Of a DNA stretch of 64,000 nucleotides, positions 41,779 to 49,793 are shown in pieces. The position numbers and the translations under genes are program-made. The number at the start of each line of letters is the position of its first letter. Position 1 is the stretch's first letter. This DNA comes from JBHOQX01 sp042408595 (GTDB lineage: Bacteria > Chloroflexota > Chloroflexia > Chloroflexales > Roseiflexaceae): contig JBHOQX010000106.1 in NCBI GenBank assembly GCA_042408595.1, positions 13,060 to 77,059 of the forward strand. The letters run 5' to 3'. The notes beneath the pieces were generated by a model that was not told where the DNA came from, did not search any database, and saw only the letters and a program-made list of their open reading frames with translations.

Positions 41779-43158
41779 ATGGCCGAGATCGCCCTGTTTG
41801 CCCCGACCCGCCCCGTCGGCGGCTGCACGCTGAAGGAGACTGCAAGCCTTTGCCCGGCCTGCCAGGCGCGCATCCCCGCCGCCTACCTGGCGACCGATGA
41901 GGGCCGCGCCATCTTCAGCCGCACCTGCCCCGCCCACGGCCGTTTCGACACCGATCTCGGCCCCTTCGCCGGGTTCTACAAGCGGATGTTCGCGATCGAC
42001 GCCGAGATCCAGCGGCGCTGGCCGGAGAAGCGGACGCAGCCGCCGATCGGAGTGCATCCCTTTCTGATGCGCGATCGGGCGAACCTGGTGATGCTCGAGG
42101 TCACCGAGAAATGCAACCTCACCTGCCCGATGTGCTTCGCCGGAAGCAGCCCCGCCGGCCGACATTACACCCTGGAGGAGCTGCGCCGCCGGATCGACGA
42201 GGTGATCACCCTGGAGGGCCGGGGCATCTCCTTTCAGCTCAGCGGTGGCGAGCCAACCGTGCGCAAAGACCTCGACCAGGTGGTGCGGATGTGCTACGAC
42301 GCCGGCTGCGGCCATGTCGAGGTGATCACCAACGGCATCCGGATCGCCAAGGACCCCGATTATGCCAGGGAGCTGAAAGCGTGGGGCGTCACGTCGGTCT
42401 ATCTGCAATTCGACAGCACCGACGACGACCATATCGAACGGCTGCGCGGCGAGCGGCTGTGGTGGGTGCGCGAGCGGGCGCTCGAGGCCCTGGCCGACGC
42501 TGAGATGCCGGTCGTCCTGGCAGTCTCGATCGTCCCTGGCCTGAACGACAACCAGATCGGCCCGACGATGGATGTGATCGCGCGTAGCCGCGCCAACATC
42601 GTCGCCGTGAACTTCCAGGCCGCAACGCCGTTCGGCGGCGGGCGGTGGGAGGTGGATGCACCGCGCAAGCTGCGCCTGCCCGACCTGCTGGAACTGCTGC
42701 GCGCGCAATGCGGCCTGGCGCCGGAGGGGTTCTTCCCGGTCGGCAGCGGCTCGCCGCTGTGCAACGCCTACGCGCGTGTCGCCTGGCGCGATGGGCGCTG
42801 GCAGCACGCCCTGCCGGAGCTGACGGTGGACGATTTCCTCGACCTGATGGGCGATGACCCGGTCGAGTTCGTCCGTTCGCTGACGGTCGGCCTGAGCGAG
42901 TCGGTGCCTTACATGGTGCGTCAGGTGCTGCGCAACCCGCGCCTGCTGAAGAAGCTCCTGCCGCTCGTCGGCCTCGACCCGGTCGCCTGGCTGCGCGGCC
43001 AGAAAGGCCCGAAGCAGACGACGATTTATGTCAAGCCGTTCATGGACGCCAGCGATCTCGACATCGATCGAATCGAGCGCTGCTGCTACCACAACGCCTC
43101 GCCGCACGGCATCATGAGCTTCTGCGCCATGAACAACCTGGCGCGCGAGGCGGCGTGA
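41779..43158 (+). CDS. Radical SAM protein of the Tes / MJ0619 type
   Basis: A 459-residue radical SAM enzyme. An N-terminal zinc/rubredoxin-like part has CPAC (Cys25, Cys28) and CPAHG. The 4Fe-4S/SAM motif CNLTCPMC uses Cys112, Cys116 and Cys119. FQLSGGEPTVRKDL is the SAM-binding GGE region. The C-terminal KPFMDASDLDIDRIERCCYH ... FCAMNN brings further cysteines, probably for a second cluster. This architecture is shared by archaeal tetraether synthase (Tes) and the dihydropterin methylase MJ0619, which form C-C bonds or methylate unreactive carbons. The substrate here is unknown. The flavoenzyme gene follows after 25 bases. Confidence 0.85.
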   Translation: MAEIALFAPTRPVGGCTLKETASLCPACQARIPAAYLATDEGRAIFSRTCPAHGRFDTDLGPFAGFYKRMFAIDAEIQRRWPEKRTQPPIGVHPFLMRDRANLVMLEVTEKCNLTCPMCFAGSSPAGRHYTLEELRRRIDEVITLEGRGISFQLSGGEPTVRKDLDQVVRMCYDAGCGHVEVITNGIRIAKDPDYARELKAWGVTSVYLQFDSTDDDHIERLRGERLWWVRERALEALADAEMPVVLAVSIVPGLNDNQIGPTMDVIARSRANIVAVNFQAATPFGGGRWEVDAPRKLRLPDLLELLRAQCGLAPEGFFPVGSGSPLCNAYARVAWRDGRWQHALPELTVDDFLDLMGDDPVEFVRSLTVGLSESVPYMVRQVLRNPRLLKKLLPLVGLDPVAWLRGQKGPKQTTIYVKPFMDASDLDIDRIERCCYHNASPHGIMSFCAMNNLAREAA

Positions 43159-43183
43159 GAAGCTGTCTAACCAGGAGGGCGCC

Positions 43184-44605
43184 ATGCCCCGCTACACCTA
43201 CGACGTGACGATCATCGGCGGCGGATCGGGCGGGCTGACCGCCGCCCGGCTGGCGCAGGCCCTGGGTGCGCGCGTCTGCCTGATCGACAAGGAGCGCCTC
43301 GGCGGCGACTGCCTCCATTACGGCTGCGTGCCGAGCAAGTCGCTCATTCACGTCGCCAGGGTGGTGCAGCAGGCCCGCCACGCCGCCCAGATCGGCCTGG
43401 CCGCCGCCGAGCTGACGCCCGACATGGCGCAAGTGACCGCGTACGTCCAGGGGGTGATCGAGCGCGCCGCGCAGGCCGAAGCGACCTACACCCAGGGCGT
43501 GGATGTGCGCTTCGGCCGGTTCGAGTTCGTCTCGCAGCACGAATTCACGCTCGACGATGCGCCGGCCACCAGCCAGTCGTTCATCATCGCCACCGGCTCG
43601 CGCCCGGCCGTGCCAGCGATCGATGGGCTCGATCAGGCCGGCTATCTGACGAACGAGGATGCCTTCGATCTCATGCGGCTGCCAGCGGCGCTCACAGTTG
43701 TCGGCGGTGGGCCGATCGGCTGCGAGCTGGCCCAGGCGTTCGCCCGTCTCGGTGCGCAGGTAACGGTCGTCCAGGGACCGGAGCGCCTCCTGCCGAAGGA
43801 GGATCCGGAGGTCTCGCAGGCGGTCGCGGCGGCGCTCGAGCACGACGGCGTGACGGTCATCACCGGCGCGCGGATGCGGCGGGTGCGGCGCGATGGCGGC
43901 CGGAAGATCGTGGTGGCGGCGCAGGGTGAGCGCGAGATCGAGGTCGCCGGCGACGAGATCCTGCTGGCGCTGGGGCGTGCGCCGAATGTCGAAGGGCTCC
44001 GGCTGGAGGCTGCCTGCATCGCCTACGACCGCAAGGGGATCACGGTTGACGAGCATCTGCAGACCACGACAAAAGACATCTACGCGATCGGCGACGTGAT
44101 CGGCGGCTACCTGTTCAGCCATGTCGCCGCCTACCACGCCGGCGTCGCCGTGCGCAACATCCTGGCGCCCATCCGCCGCGCGAAGGTCAACTACGACGCG
44201 CTGCCGTGGGTGACGTTCACCGACCCAGAGGCGGCGCGCGTCGGCTTGACCGAAGAGGAGGCGATGGCGAAGGGGCCGGTGCGCGTCATCCGCTTCCCCT
44301 ACGCCGAGATCGACCGGGCGCAGGCCGATGCCGCGCCATTCGGGTTCATCAAGCTCGTGCTGGGGGCGAAGAACGACCACATCCTCGGCGCGCATATCGT
44401 CGGGGCACACGCCGGCGAACTGCTGGGGGAGCTGGCGCTGGCGATCAAGCACAGGCTCGGCCTCGATGCGATTTTCAGCACCATCCATGCCTACCCAACC
44501 TACACCACCGGCCTGCAACAGGCGGCGTTCGAGGCCTACCTGGAGTCGGAGGCGCTCAAGAACGCGCGCAAAATCCTTCGGCCGGTGCTGGCGTTCCGGG
44601 GGTGA
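43184..44605 (+). CDS. FAD-dependent pyridine nucleotide-disulphide oxidoreductase (mercuric reductase/lipoamide dehydrogenase-like)
   Basis: A 473-residue class I flavin disulphide reductase. FAD motif TIIGGGSGGLTAARLA; redox pair Cys43/Cys48 in GGDCLHYGCVPSKSL; NAD(P)H motif VVGGGPIGCELAQAF; second FAD motif DIYAIGDVIGG; active-site base region TIHAYPTYTTGLQQA. No N-terminal HMA domain or C-terminal vicinal Cys pair of true MerA is present. AGGAGG precedes ATG 43184. Such MerA-like enzymes often accompany radical SAM/selenodomain genes; here it could reduce the selenoprotein or supply electrons (inference). Confidence 0.9.
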   Translation: MPRYTYDVTIIGGGSGGLTAARLAQALGARVCLIDKERLGGDCLHYGCVPSKSLIHVARVVQQARHAAQIGLAAAELTPDMAQVTAYVQGVIERAAQAEATYTQGVDVRFGRFEFVSQHEFTLDDAPATSQSFIIATGSRPAVPAIDGLDQAGYLTNEDAFDLMRLPAALTVVGGGPIGCELAQAFARLGAQVTVVQGPERLLPKEDPEVSQAVAAALEHDGVTVITGARMRRVRRDGGRKIVVAAQGEREIEVAGDEILLALGRAPNVEGLRLEAACIAYDRKGITVDEHLQTTTKDIYAIGDVIGGYLFSHVAAYHAGVAVRNILAPIRRAKVNYDALPWVTFTDPEAARVGLTEEEAMAKGPVRVIRFPYAEIDRAQADAAPFGFIKLVLGAKNDHILGAHIVGAHAGELLGELALAIKHRLGLDAIFSTIHAYPTYTTGLQQAAFEAYLESEALKNARKILRPVLAFRG

Positions 44606-44676
44606 GCCGGAGCACGCGCCGGTGTGGGGGCGATGTTTGCCTGAGGTTCGGGGGTTCGGGTTCAGGGTTCAGGATT

Positions 44677-44808
44677 GTCTGTAGTCGCCCGCATGGCGGG
44701 AGGTGTAGCGGGCCGCGGGCCCGCCACGCGGCTCTGTTTGGGCGCGCGCGTCAACGAAGCGGTCTTGGAGAGGGTTCGACCCTCCACCCCTCCCCACTGC
44801 GTATGTCC
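44677..44808 (+). repeat. Dispersed intergenic repeat, copy 2
   Basis: Homologous to 6600-6740. It follows a short GGTTCGG/GGTTCAG heptad run (44645-44673) and ends about 50 bases before the methyltransferase start. Contains GCCCGCatGGCGGG and GGGCCGCGGGCCC palindromes. The 250-base gap holds nothing else recognisable. Confidence 0.45.
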
Positions 44809-44855
44809 TGTTCTTGAAAGCCATGACCCCTGACCGCTAAACTCTATTCCCTGCC

Positions 44856-45656
44856 ATGATCGCCGAGCTGCTCGACCGCTACATCAACCGCACGCCGGAG
44901 CGCCGCCGCGCGGCGATCCGCTTCTGGTACCAACTGCTGTCGCGCCTCGACACCCGGGCGGTCATGCCGTTTATGAACTACGGCTACGTCCCGCCGGAGG
45001 CTGGCCCGCCGCTCGCGCTCGACCCGGCGGACGAGCCGCACCGCTCCTGCATCCAGCTCTACCACCACGTCGCTGGCGCAATCGATCTGCGCGGGCGCGA
45101 TGTGCTGGAGGTCGGTTGCGGGCGCGGCGGCGGCGCGGCCTACATCCGCCGCTACCTCGGGCCGCGCTCCGTCATCGGGGTGGACTTCTCCGACCAGGCG
45201 ATCCGGTTCTGCGCGCGGCAGCCGGGCGCGCGCTTCATCCCCGGCGACGCCGAGGCGCTGCCACTGGCCGCCGACTCGTTCGACGCGGTGGTGAACATCG
45301 AGTCGTCGCACTGCTACACGTCACTCGAACGCTTCGCCACGGAGTGCGCCCGCGTGCTACGCCCCGGCGGCGCGCTCTTGCTGGCAGACTGGCGGCCGGC
45401 CGGCGGGTTCGGGGTGCTGCGGGCGGCACTGCACGCCGCCGGTTTCGCCATCCTTCGGGAGGATGACATCACCGAGGGCGTGGTGCGCGCGCTCGATCGC
45501 GACAACGAGCGCAAGCTGGCCCTGATCCGCGCGCACGCGCCGCCCCTGGTCGCCTGGCGCTTCGCGCGCTTCGCCGGGGTGCGCGGCAGCCCGATCTATG
45601 AGCGCCTGCGCCGCCGCGAGCTGGAGTATCGCAGCCTCGTCGCACAGGTCTGCTGA
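44856..45656 (+). CDS. SAM-dependent methyltransferase (phthiotriol-type)
   Basis: A class I methyltransferase of 266 residues. SAM motif I is VLEVGCGRGGGAAYI, followed by VIGVDFSDQAI, PGDAEALPLAADSFDAVVN and the post motif VLRPGGALLLADWR. The N-terminal MNYGYV-type lead resembles phthiotriol/phenolphthiotriol and related natural-product O-methyltransferases. No ribosome site is obvious at ATG 44856, so the mRNA may be leaderless or the start may be wrong. It precedes the selenoprotein gene by 130 bases on the same strand. Confidence 0.85.
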   Translation: MIAELLDRYINRTPERRRAAIRFWYQLLSRLDTRAVMPFMNYGYVPPEAGPPLALDPADEPHRSCIQLYHHVAGAIDLRGRDVLEVGCGRGGGAAYIRRYLGPRSVIGVDFSDQAIRFCARQPGARFIPGDAEALPLAADSFDAVVNIESSHCYTSLERFATECARVLRPGGALLLADWRPAGGFGVLRAALHAAGFAILREDDITEGVVRALDRDNERKLALIRAHAPPLVAWRFARFAGVRGSPIYERLRRRELEYRSLVAQVC

Positions 45657-45786
45657 GCCGTGGAGAAGCGGACTGGTCGCCACGAACGGTGCGGAGGCTG
45701 ATGCCGGGGCGCGCGGGGTGCAGGGCGCGGGCAGCGAGATGGAGGCACAAGCTCCAGCCTGAAGTCTCAACATACAGGAGGCGGTG

Positions 45787-46623
45787 ATGGGTGCCGATGA
45801 GCGACGCAAAGCGATCTACCAGGCGATTGGACGGCTGTACTCGCGCATACCGGGCCTGGCGCGCGCCTGGGGCCGCCGCTACAGCCGGCTGGTTCGGCCG
45901 CAGACCGCCGAGTCGACGCCGTTCGTCCCGCTCCGCCGGCCGCTGCGGCAATGCCGCATCGCCCTGGTCACCACCGGCGGCGTCCATCTGCGCAGCCAGC
46001 CGCCCTTCGACATGCGCGACCCCCGCGGCGACCCGACCTTTCGCGCCATTCCGTCGGGCACGCCGCCGGCCGACCTGACGATCACGCACGACTACTACGA
46101 CCACACCGATGCCGAGCGCGACCTGAACATTCTGTTCCCGCTTGCACTGTTCCGCGAGCTGGCGGAGTCCGGGCGTATCGGCGCGCTGGCGACCTGCTAC
46201 GGCTTCATGGGCCATATCGAGCCGCCGCATGTGGAGACCCTGGTGCGCGCGACCGCGCCGCAGGTCGCCGGCATGCTCGCGGCGGAGCGAGTGGATGCGG
46301 CGCTGCTGACGCCAGCCTGAGGGCTGTGCAATCAGTCCGTGGGACTGATCGCCCGGGCGATCGAGAGCGCCGGAATCGCGACCGTCAGCATCATCGGCCT
46401 GCGCGCGATCGCCGAGCGGGTGCGCCCGCCGCGCGCGGTCCATCTGGCGTGGCCGTTCGGCCACCCACTCGGCGAGCCCGGCAACCGGGCGCAGCAACTC
46501 ACCGTCATCCACTACGCGCTGCGGGCGCTCTACGACGTGGCCGAGCCAGGGGCGATCCTGGAGCCAGGCTGGCGCTGGCGGCGGGAGACCTACACCGAGC
46601 CGGGCGACTGGGAGATGCCGTGA
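45787..46623 (+). CDS. GrdB-family selenoprotein (glycine/sarcosine/betaine reductase selenoprotein B-like) with in-frame UGA
   Basis: A 278-residue protein read through TGA at 46318-46320 as selenocysteine (Sec178). Before the UGA it has IALVTTGGVHLRSQPPF, HDYYDHTDAERDLNILFP and CYGFMGHIEPPHVE; after it, QSVGLIARAIESAGIATVSI and FGHPLGEPGN. These are one continuous GrdB-related domain. The UGA falls exactly where relatives have the first Cys of CxxC (here Sec-Gly-Leu-Cys181). A SECIS-like hairpin follows at 46331-46349. AGGAGG precedes ATG 45787. The end overlaps the next gene by four bases (GTGA), which also argues that translation passes the UGA. Sec machinery genes are not in the window. 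Confidence 0.85.
46331..46349 (+). promoter_or_regulatory. Bacterial SECIS element
   Basis: ATCAGTCC (46331-46338), loop GTG, GGACTGAT (46342-46349): a perfect 8-bp stem. The apical loop begins 18 bases after the UGA and starts with GU. This meets the known bacterial SECIS pattern (small loop with a G in the first two positions, 16-37 bases from the UGA). The hairpin is inside the coding sequence, as expected in bacteria. Confidence 0.8.
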
Positions 46624-47294
46624 AGATCTCGATCATCATGCCCACGCTCAACGAGGCCCGCCTGATCGCCGAGACGCTGGCGAAGACCCGCGCGGTGGCC
46701 GGCGACGCGGAGTTGATCGTGGTGGACGGCGGCAGCGCGGATGGTACCGCCGGGCTGGCCCGCCGCTTCGCCCCGGTCGTCTGCGCGCGGCGCGGCCGGG
46801 CGGTGCAGATGAACGCCGGCGCGCTGCTGGCCCACGGCGACGTGCTCCTGTTCCAGCACGCCGATACCCTCCTGCCGCCGGGCGCGCTGGAGTTGGTGCG
46901 GGCCGCGCTGGCCGACCCGGCGGTCGTCGGCGGGGCGTTCGCGCTGCGCTTCGACGAGCCGGGGTGGTTCTACGAGCGCATGGGCCGCGACACGACGCGC
47001 CGGGCGCGCGGCGGCTTCTACACCGGCGACCAGTGCATCTTTGTGCGGCGTGACGCCTTTTGGCGGCTGGGGGGCTACCCGCCGCTGGAGATCATGGAGG
47101 ATGTCGAGTTGAGCCACGCCCTGCGCCGGCTCGGCCCGGTGCGGCTCATCCCCACGCCGGTCGTCACCTCGGCGCGGCGGCACCGCCAGTGCGGCCCGGT
47201 CCATGTGCTGCTGCTCTGCTGGCGCATCCGGTTTCTCTGGGCGCTCGGCGTCTCCGACAGGCGGCTCAAGGCGATGTATCCCGACGTGCGATAA
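46620..47294 (+). CDS. Family 2 glycosyltransferase, rSAM/selenodomain-associated transferase 2 type (TIGR04283-like)
   Basis: A 224-residue GT-A transferase. ISIIMPTLNEARLIAETL opens it, followed by LIVVDGGSADGT, the RGRAVQMNAGA signature of the TIGR04283 group, LFQHADTLLPPG (DxD-type), GGAFALRFD and FYTGDQCIFVRRDAFWRLGG with EDVELSHAL. It starts at GTG 46620, overlapping the selenoprotein stop, so the two are translationally coupled. The family name comes from its genomic partnership with radical SAM and selenocysteine domain proteins, which is exactly the arrangement here. The acceptor sugar or lipid is unknown. Confidence 0.9.
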   Translation: MKISIIMPTLNEARLIAETLAKTRAVAGDAELIVVDGGSADGTAGLARRFAPVVCARRGRAVQMNAGALLAHGDVLLFQHADTLLPPGALELVRAALADPAVVGGAFALRFDEPGWFYERMGRDTTRRARGGFYTGDQCIFVRRDAFWRLGGYPPLEIMEDVELSHALRRLGPVRLIPTPVVTSARRHRQCGPVHVLLLCWRIRFLWALGVSDRRLKAMYPDVR

Positions 47295-47462
47295 CGGCCC
47301 GCTCTGCCGTCACGATGGCTCAAGGGCGAATGCGAACCGCCTTTCCCTCTGGGGCTCAAGGGCGGACGGGTTTCCGTATCCCACCTCTGTCCTTTGGGAG
47401 AGGGGGACCGACGAGTGAGGACATGCAGCATCACGCTGTCGCCCTGTCGCCGTGCTGCCCTG

Positions 47463-48173
47463 TCACTCCGGCGGGCGCCCGTAATACAGCCGGTGCAGGC
47501 CGAACGGCGGCATGCCGAGCGCGTACAAGACCTGGTAGGCCCACCCGGTGATCACCACCCGCAGCGGCCCACGCGCCCGGTGCCGCCGCGCCGAGACGAG
47601 CACCGGCGGCCTCAGCGTGCGCACCGCCCCGGCGGCGCGCAGCCGGCGGCAGAACTCGATATCTTCCATCAGCGGGATGTCGGCGTAGCCGCCGAGGGCG
47701 CGGAAGACGGCGGCGCGGGCGAAGATCGCCTGGTCGCCGGTGAAGCTGCGTCGCAGCCGCGAGCGCAGCGTCGTGCTCCAGGCGATCAGGTCGTAGAGCG
47801 CGCCGGGCGCGTCGAAGCGCAGCGCGAAACCGCCGCCGACCACGCGGGGGTCGCGCAGCGCCCCGGCGATCGCCGCCCCGGCCCCGGCCGGCAGCCGAGT
47901 GTCGGCGTGGAGAAACAGCAGCACATCGCCGGTGGCCGCCGCCGCGCCGGCGTTCATCTGGCGGGCCCGCCCGCGCCGTGCGACAACCACGCGGGCCAGC
48001 GGCGCGGCCAGCGCCGACGTTTGATCGTCGCTGCCGCCGTCGGCGACGATCAGCTCCGCGCCGGGGCAGGCGGCGCGGGCGGACCGCAGCGCCGCCTCGA
48101 TCTGCCCCGCCTCGTTGAGCGTGGGGATGATGATGCTCAACCGGTCGGCCGGCAGAAAGCGGGAGCTACGCAT
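47463..48173 (-). CDS. Second TIGR04283-like family 2 glycosyltransferase
   Basis: A 236-residue paralogue of the previous gene, convergent with it. Shared blocks are LSIIIPTLNEAGQIEAAL, LIVADGGSDDQT, RGRARQMNAGAAAATGDVLL, FLHADTRLP, GGGFALRFDAPG and SFTGDQAIFARAAVFRALGG with MEDIEFCRRL. ATG 48171-48173 overlaps the end of the nucleoside hydrolase gene. Two such transferases 170 bases apart in opposite orientation suggest that both half-clusters serve one pathway. Confidence 0.9.
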   Translation of the reverse strand: MRSSRFLPADRLSIIIPTLNEAGQIEAALRSARAACPGAELIVADGGSDDQTSALAAPLARVVVARRGRARQMNAGAAAATGDVLLFLHADTRLPAGAGAAIAGALRDPRVVGGGFALRFDAPGALYDLIAWSTTLRSRLRRSFTGDQAIFARAAVFRALGGYADIPLMEDIEFCRRLRAAGAVRTLRPPVLVSARRHRARGPLRVVITGWAYQVLYALGMPPFGLHRLYYGRPPE

Positions 48174-49041
48174 CGGCTCGACTCAGCAGCGCCGCCGCCA
48201 GCAGCCGGTCGAACCGCGCGATGGCGGCATCCAGGCAGACCAGCGCGTTCGGCGGGCCGCGGCGCAGGGCGGCCGAGAAGCCGCGCCAGCCCACCAGCAC
48301 CCGTCGCGCCTCCAGCCGCGCCAGCGCCGGATCCCAGGCGATGGCGACCGTCAGCGCGTCGTGCAGGATCGGGGTGCGCCGCTGCCAGGTGCGCCAAGCC
48401 AGGACGCAGCGCCCCAGCACCCGCGCCAGGGGGTCGTCGGTGGCGAGCAGCCGCCGCAGCCGCGCCGGCCCGAAGCGCGCCCGCCTCGTCACATGCATCC
48501 CCACCAGTGTCACCGGCAGGCCGGAGCGGAGCACGGCCCGCGCCGCCGCCGGGTCGCAGCGCAGATTCCAGTCCGGGTAGGGCGGGCACAGCGCGCCACC
48601 CATCGCAACCAGCCGCGCCCGCCCCGCGAGCGCCGGGTCGCGCCCGAGCGCCGCAGCGATGTTCGTCAGCGGCCCCAGACCGATGATCGTCAGCGGAGCG
48701 TGGTCCCGGGAAAGCGCGAGGACGAAATCGGTCACCTGGACCTTCGAGAAGCCGCCGATCGTTTCTCCCCATTCGCCAATCTCGTGCGAAAACCGCGCCG
48801 GACCGGGGCGCCCATCGCTCATTGCGCGTGCCCCGGCGACAACCGGCACATCCGGCCGCCCCGCGGCGGCCAGCAGCGCCGCCGCCAGCGCGGCCCGCCG
48901 CTCCACCGGCCCGACGACCGTCGTCACGCCGCAGAGCCGCAGATCGGGCAGCCGCGCCGCGAGCGCCAGCGCAAAAGCGTCGTCCACGTCGTCGCCGATG
49001 TCGGTGTCGATCAGAACGTTCACCAGCCTTCGTGCGCTCAC
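48166..49041 (-). CDS. Inosine-uridine preferring nucleoside hydrolase family protein
   Basis: A 291-residue nucleoside N-ribohydrolase. The calcium-binding aspartate cluster DTDIGDDVDDAFAL is intact, followed by ITTVVGPV-like VTTVVGPVERRA, GLGPLTNIAAAL, and the N(F/L)RCDPAAARAVL substrate region, with HDALTVAIA near the end. It would split a nucleoside into base and ribose. The start is GTG 49039-49041; GTG at 49021-49023 is an alternative, because TATAGT overlaps the first. Context with glycosyltransferases and a PfkB kinase suggests handling of a ribose- or deoxyribose-bearing intermediate. Confidence 0.9.
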   Translation of the reverse strand: MSARRLVNVLIDTDIGDDVDDAFALALAARLPDLRLCGVTTVVGPVERRAALAAALLAAAGRPDVPVVAGARAMSDGRPGPARFSHEIGEWGETIGGFSKVQVTDFVLALSRDHAPLTIIGLGPLTNIAAALGRDPALAGRARLVAMGGALCPPYPDWNLRCDPAAARAVLRSGLPVTLVGMHVTRRARFGPARLRRLLATDDPLARVLGRCVLAWRTWQRRTPILHDALTVAIAWDPALARLEARRVLVGWRGFSAALRRGPPNALVCLDAAIARFDRLLAAALLSRADA

Positions 49042-49150
49042 TATACAGGATCCGGAAGGCCGGAAGACAAAGAGCCGCGCAGACGCGAAACCAGCGAGTC
49101 TCGCCCGCGCCCCCTCGCCCCCAGCTACTGACCCCAGCGCGGGGCGCCCC

Positions 49151-49789
49151 CTAGGTCGCTGTGCGCTCGCGTTTGCGCAGCCGCCGGGCGCGGTCGCCTA
49201 GAATAGCGCGACGGGTGAACAGCAGGCGTTGCAGTGCGGTCAGGTGCGAGAACACACCGACCGCCACCACCGCCCAAAAGAGCGCCCCGAGCTCCGGAAA
49301 GAGCTGCTGCGCGACCAGGCCCGCGCCCAGCACGACCAGCTTCTCCTGCCGCCCGGCGAAGCCGACATTGCACGATGCGACCAGCCCGGTCGACTCGGCG
49401 CGGGCACGCACGTAGCTCGCCATGATCATCCCGGTCAGCGCGAACATCGCCCAGCCGGCGGCGATCACGCCGCAGAGCGCGACGCCGAGCAGGATGAAGA
49501 ACTCGGCGTAGCGATCTACCGTGTGGTCCAGCACGGTGCCGAACGGCGTCCCACCATCGCTGGCGCGGGCCGTCGCGCCGTCCAGCACATCGGCGATGCC
49601 CATCAGCAGCATCAAGACGACGCCCCATAGAAAGGCGCCGCGGGCGATGACAAAGCCGGCGAACGCGCCGAACACCAGGCTGATCAGCGTGAGCGCGTCG
49701 GGTGTCAGGCCCAGACGCAGACAGGCGCGTCCGAGCGGCACCGTGGCGCGCTCGTAGCCATTGCGAAAGCGGGCCAGAAACGGTACCAT
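49151..49789 (-). CDS. CDP-alcohol phosphatidyltransferase family protein
   Basis: A 212-residue integral membrane enzyme with about six helices. The complete catalytic motif D-x2-D-G-x2-A-R-x8-G-x3-D-x3-D is present (Asp67, Asp70, Gly71, Ala74, Arg75, Gly84, Asp88, Asp92). It moves a CDP-linked alcohol or phosphatidyl group to make a phospholipid head group or ether-type lipid. ATG 49787-49789 is chosen for GGGAGG just ahead, inside the end of the PfkB gene. Co-translation with a sugar kinase suggests that the acceptor is a phosphorylated sugar or polyol (inference). Confidence 0.9.
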   Translation of the reverse strand: MVPFLARFRNGYERATVPLGRACLRLGLTPDALTLISLVFGAFAGFVIARGAFLWGVVLMLLMGIADVLDGATARASDGGTPFGTVLDHTVDRYAEFFILLGVALCGVIAAGWAMFALTGMIMASYVRARAESTGLVASCNVGFAGRQEKLVVLGAGLVAQQLFPELGALFWAVVAVGVFSHLTALQRLLFTRRAILGDRARRLRKRERTAT

Positions 49790-49793
49790 CGTG

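Noticed and set aside
43184..44605. Mercury resistance (mer) operon
   Set aside because: The enzyme lacks the MerA C-terminal Cys pair and no merT, merP or merR is nearby.
46318..46320. Simple nonsense mutation splitting the GrdB-like gene
   Set aside because: The SECIS hairpin, exact Sec/Cys position, intact downstream half and overlap with the next gene favour selenocysteine.
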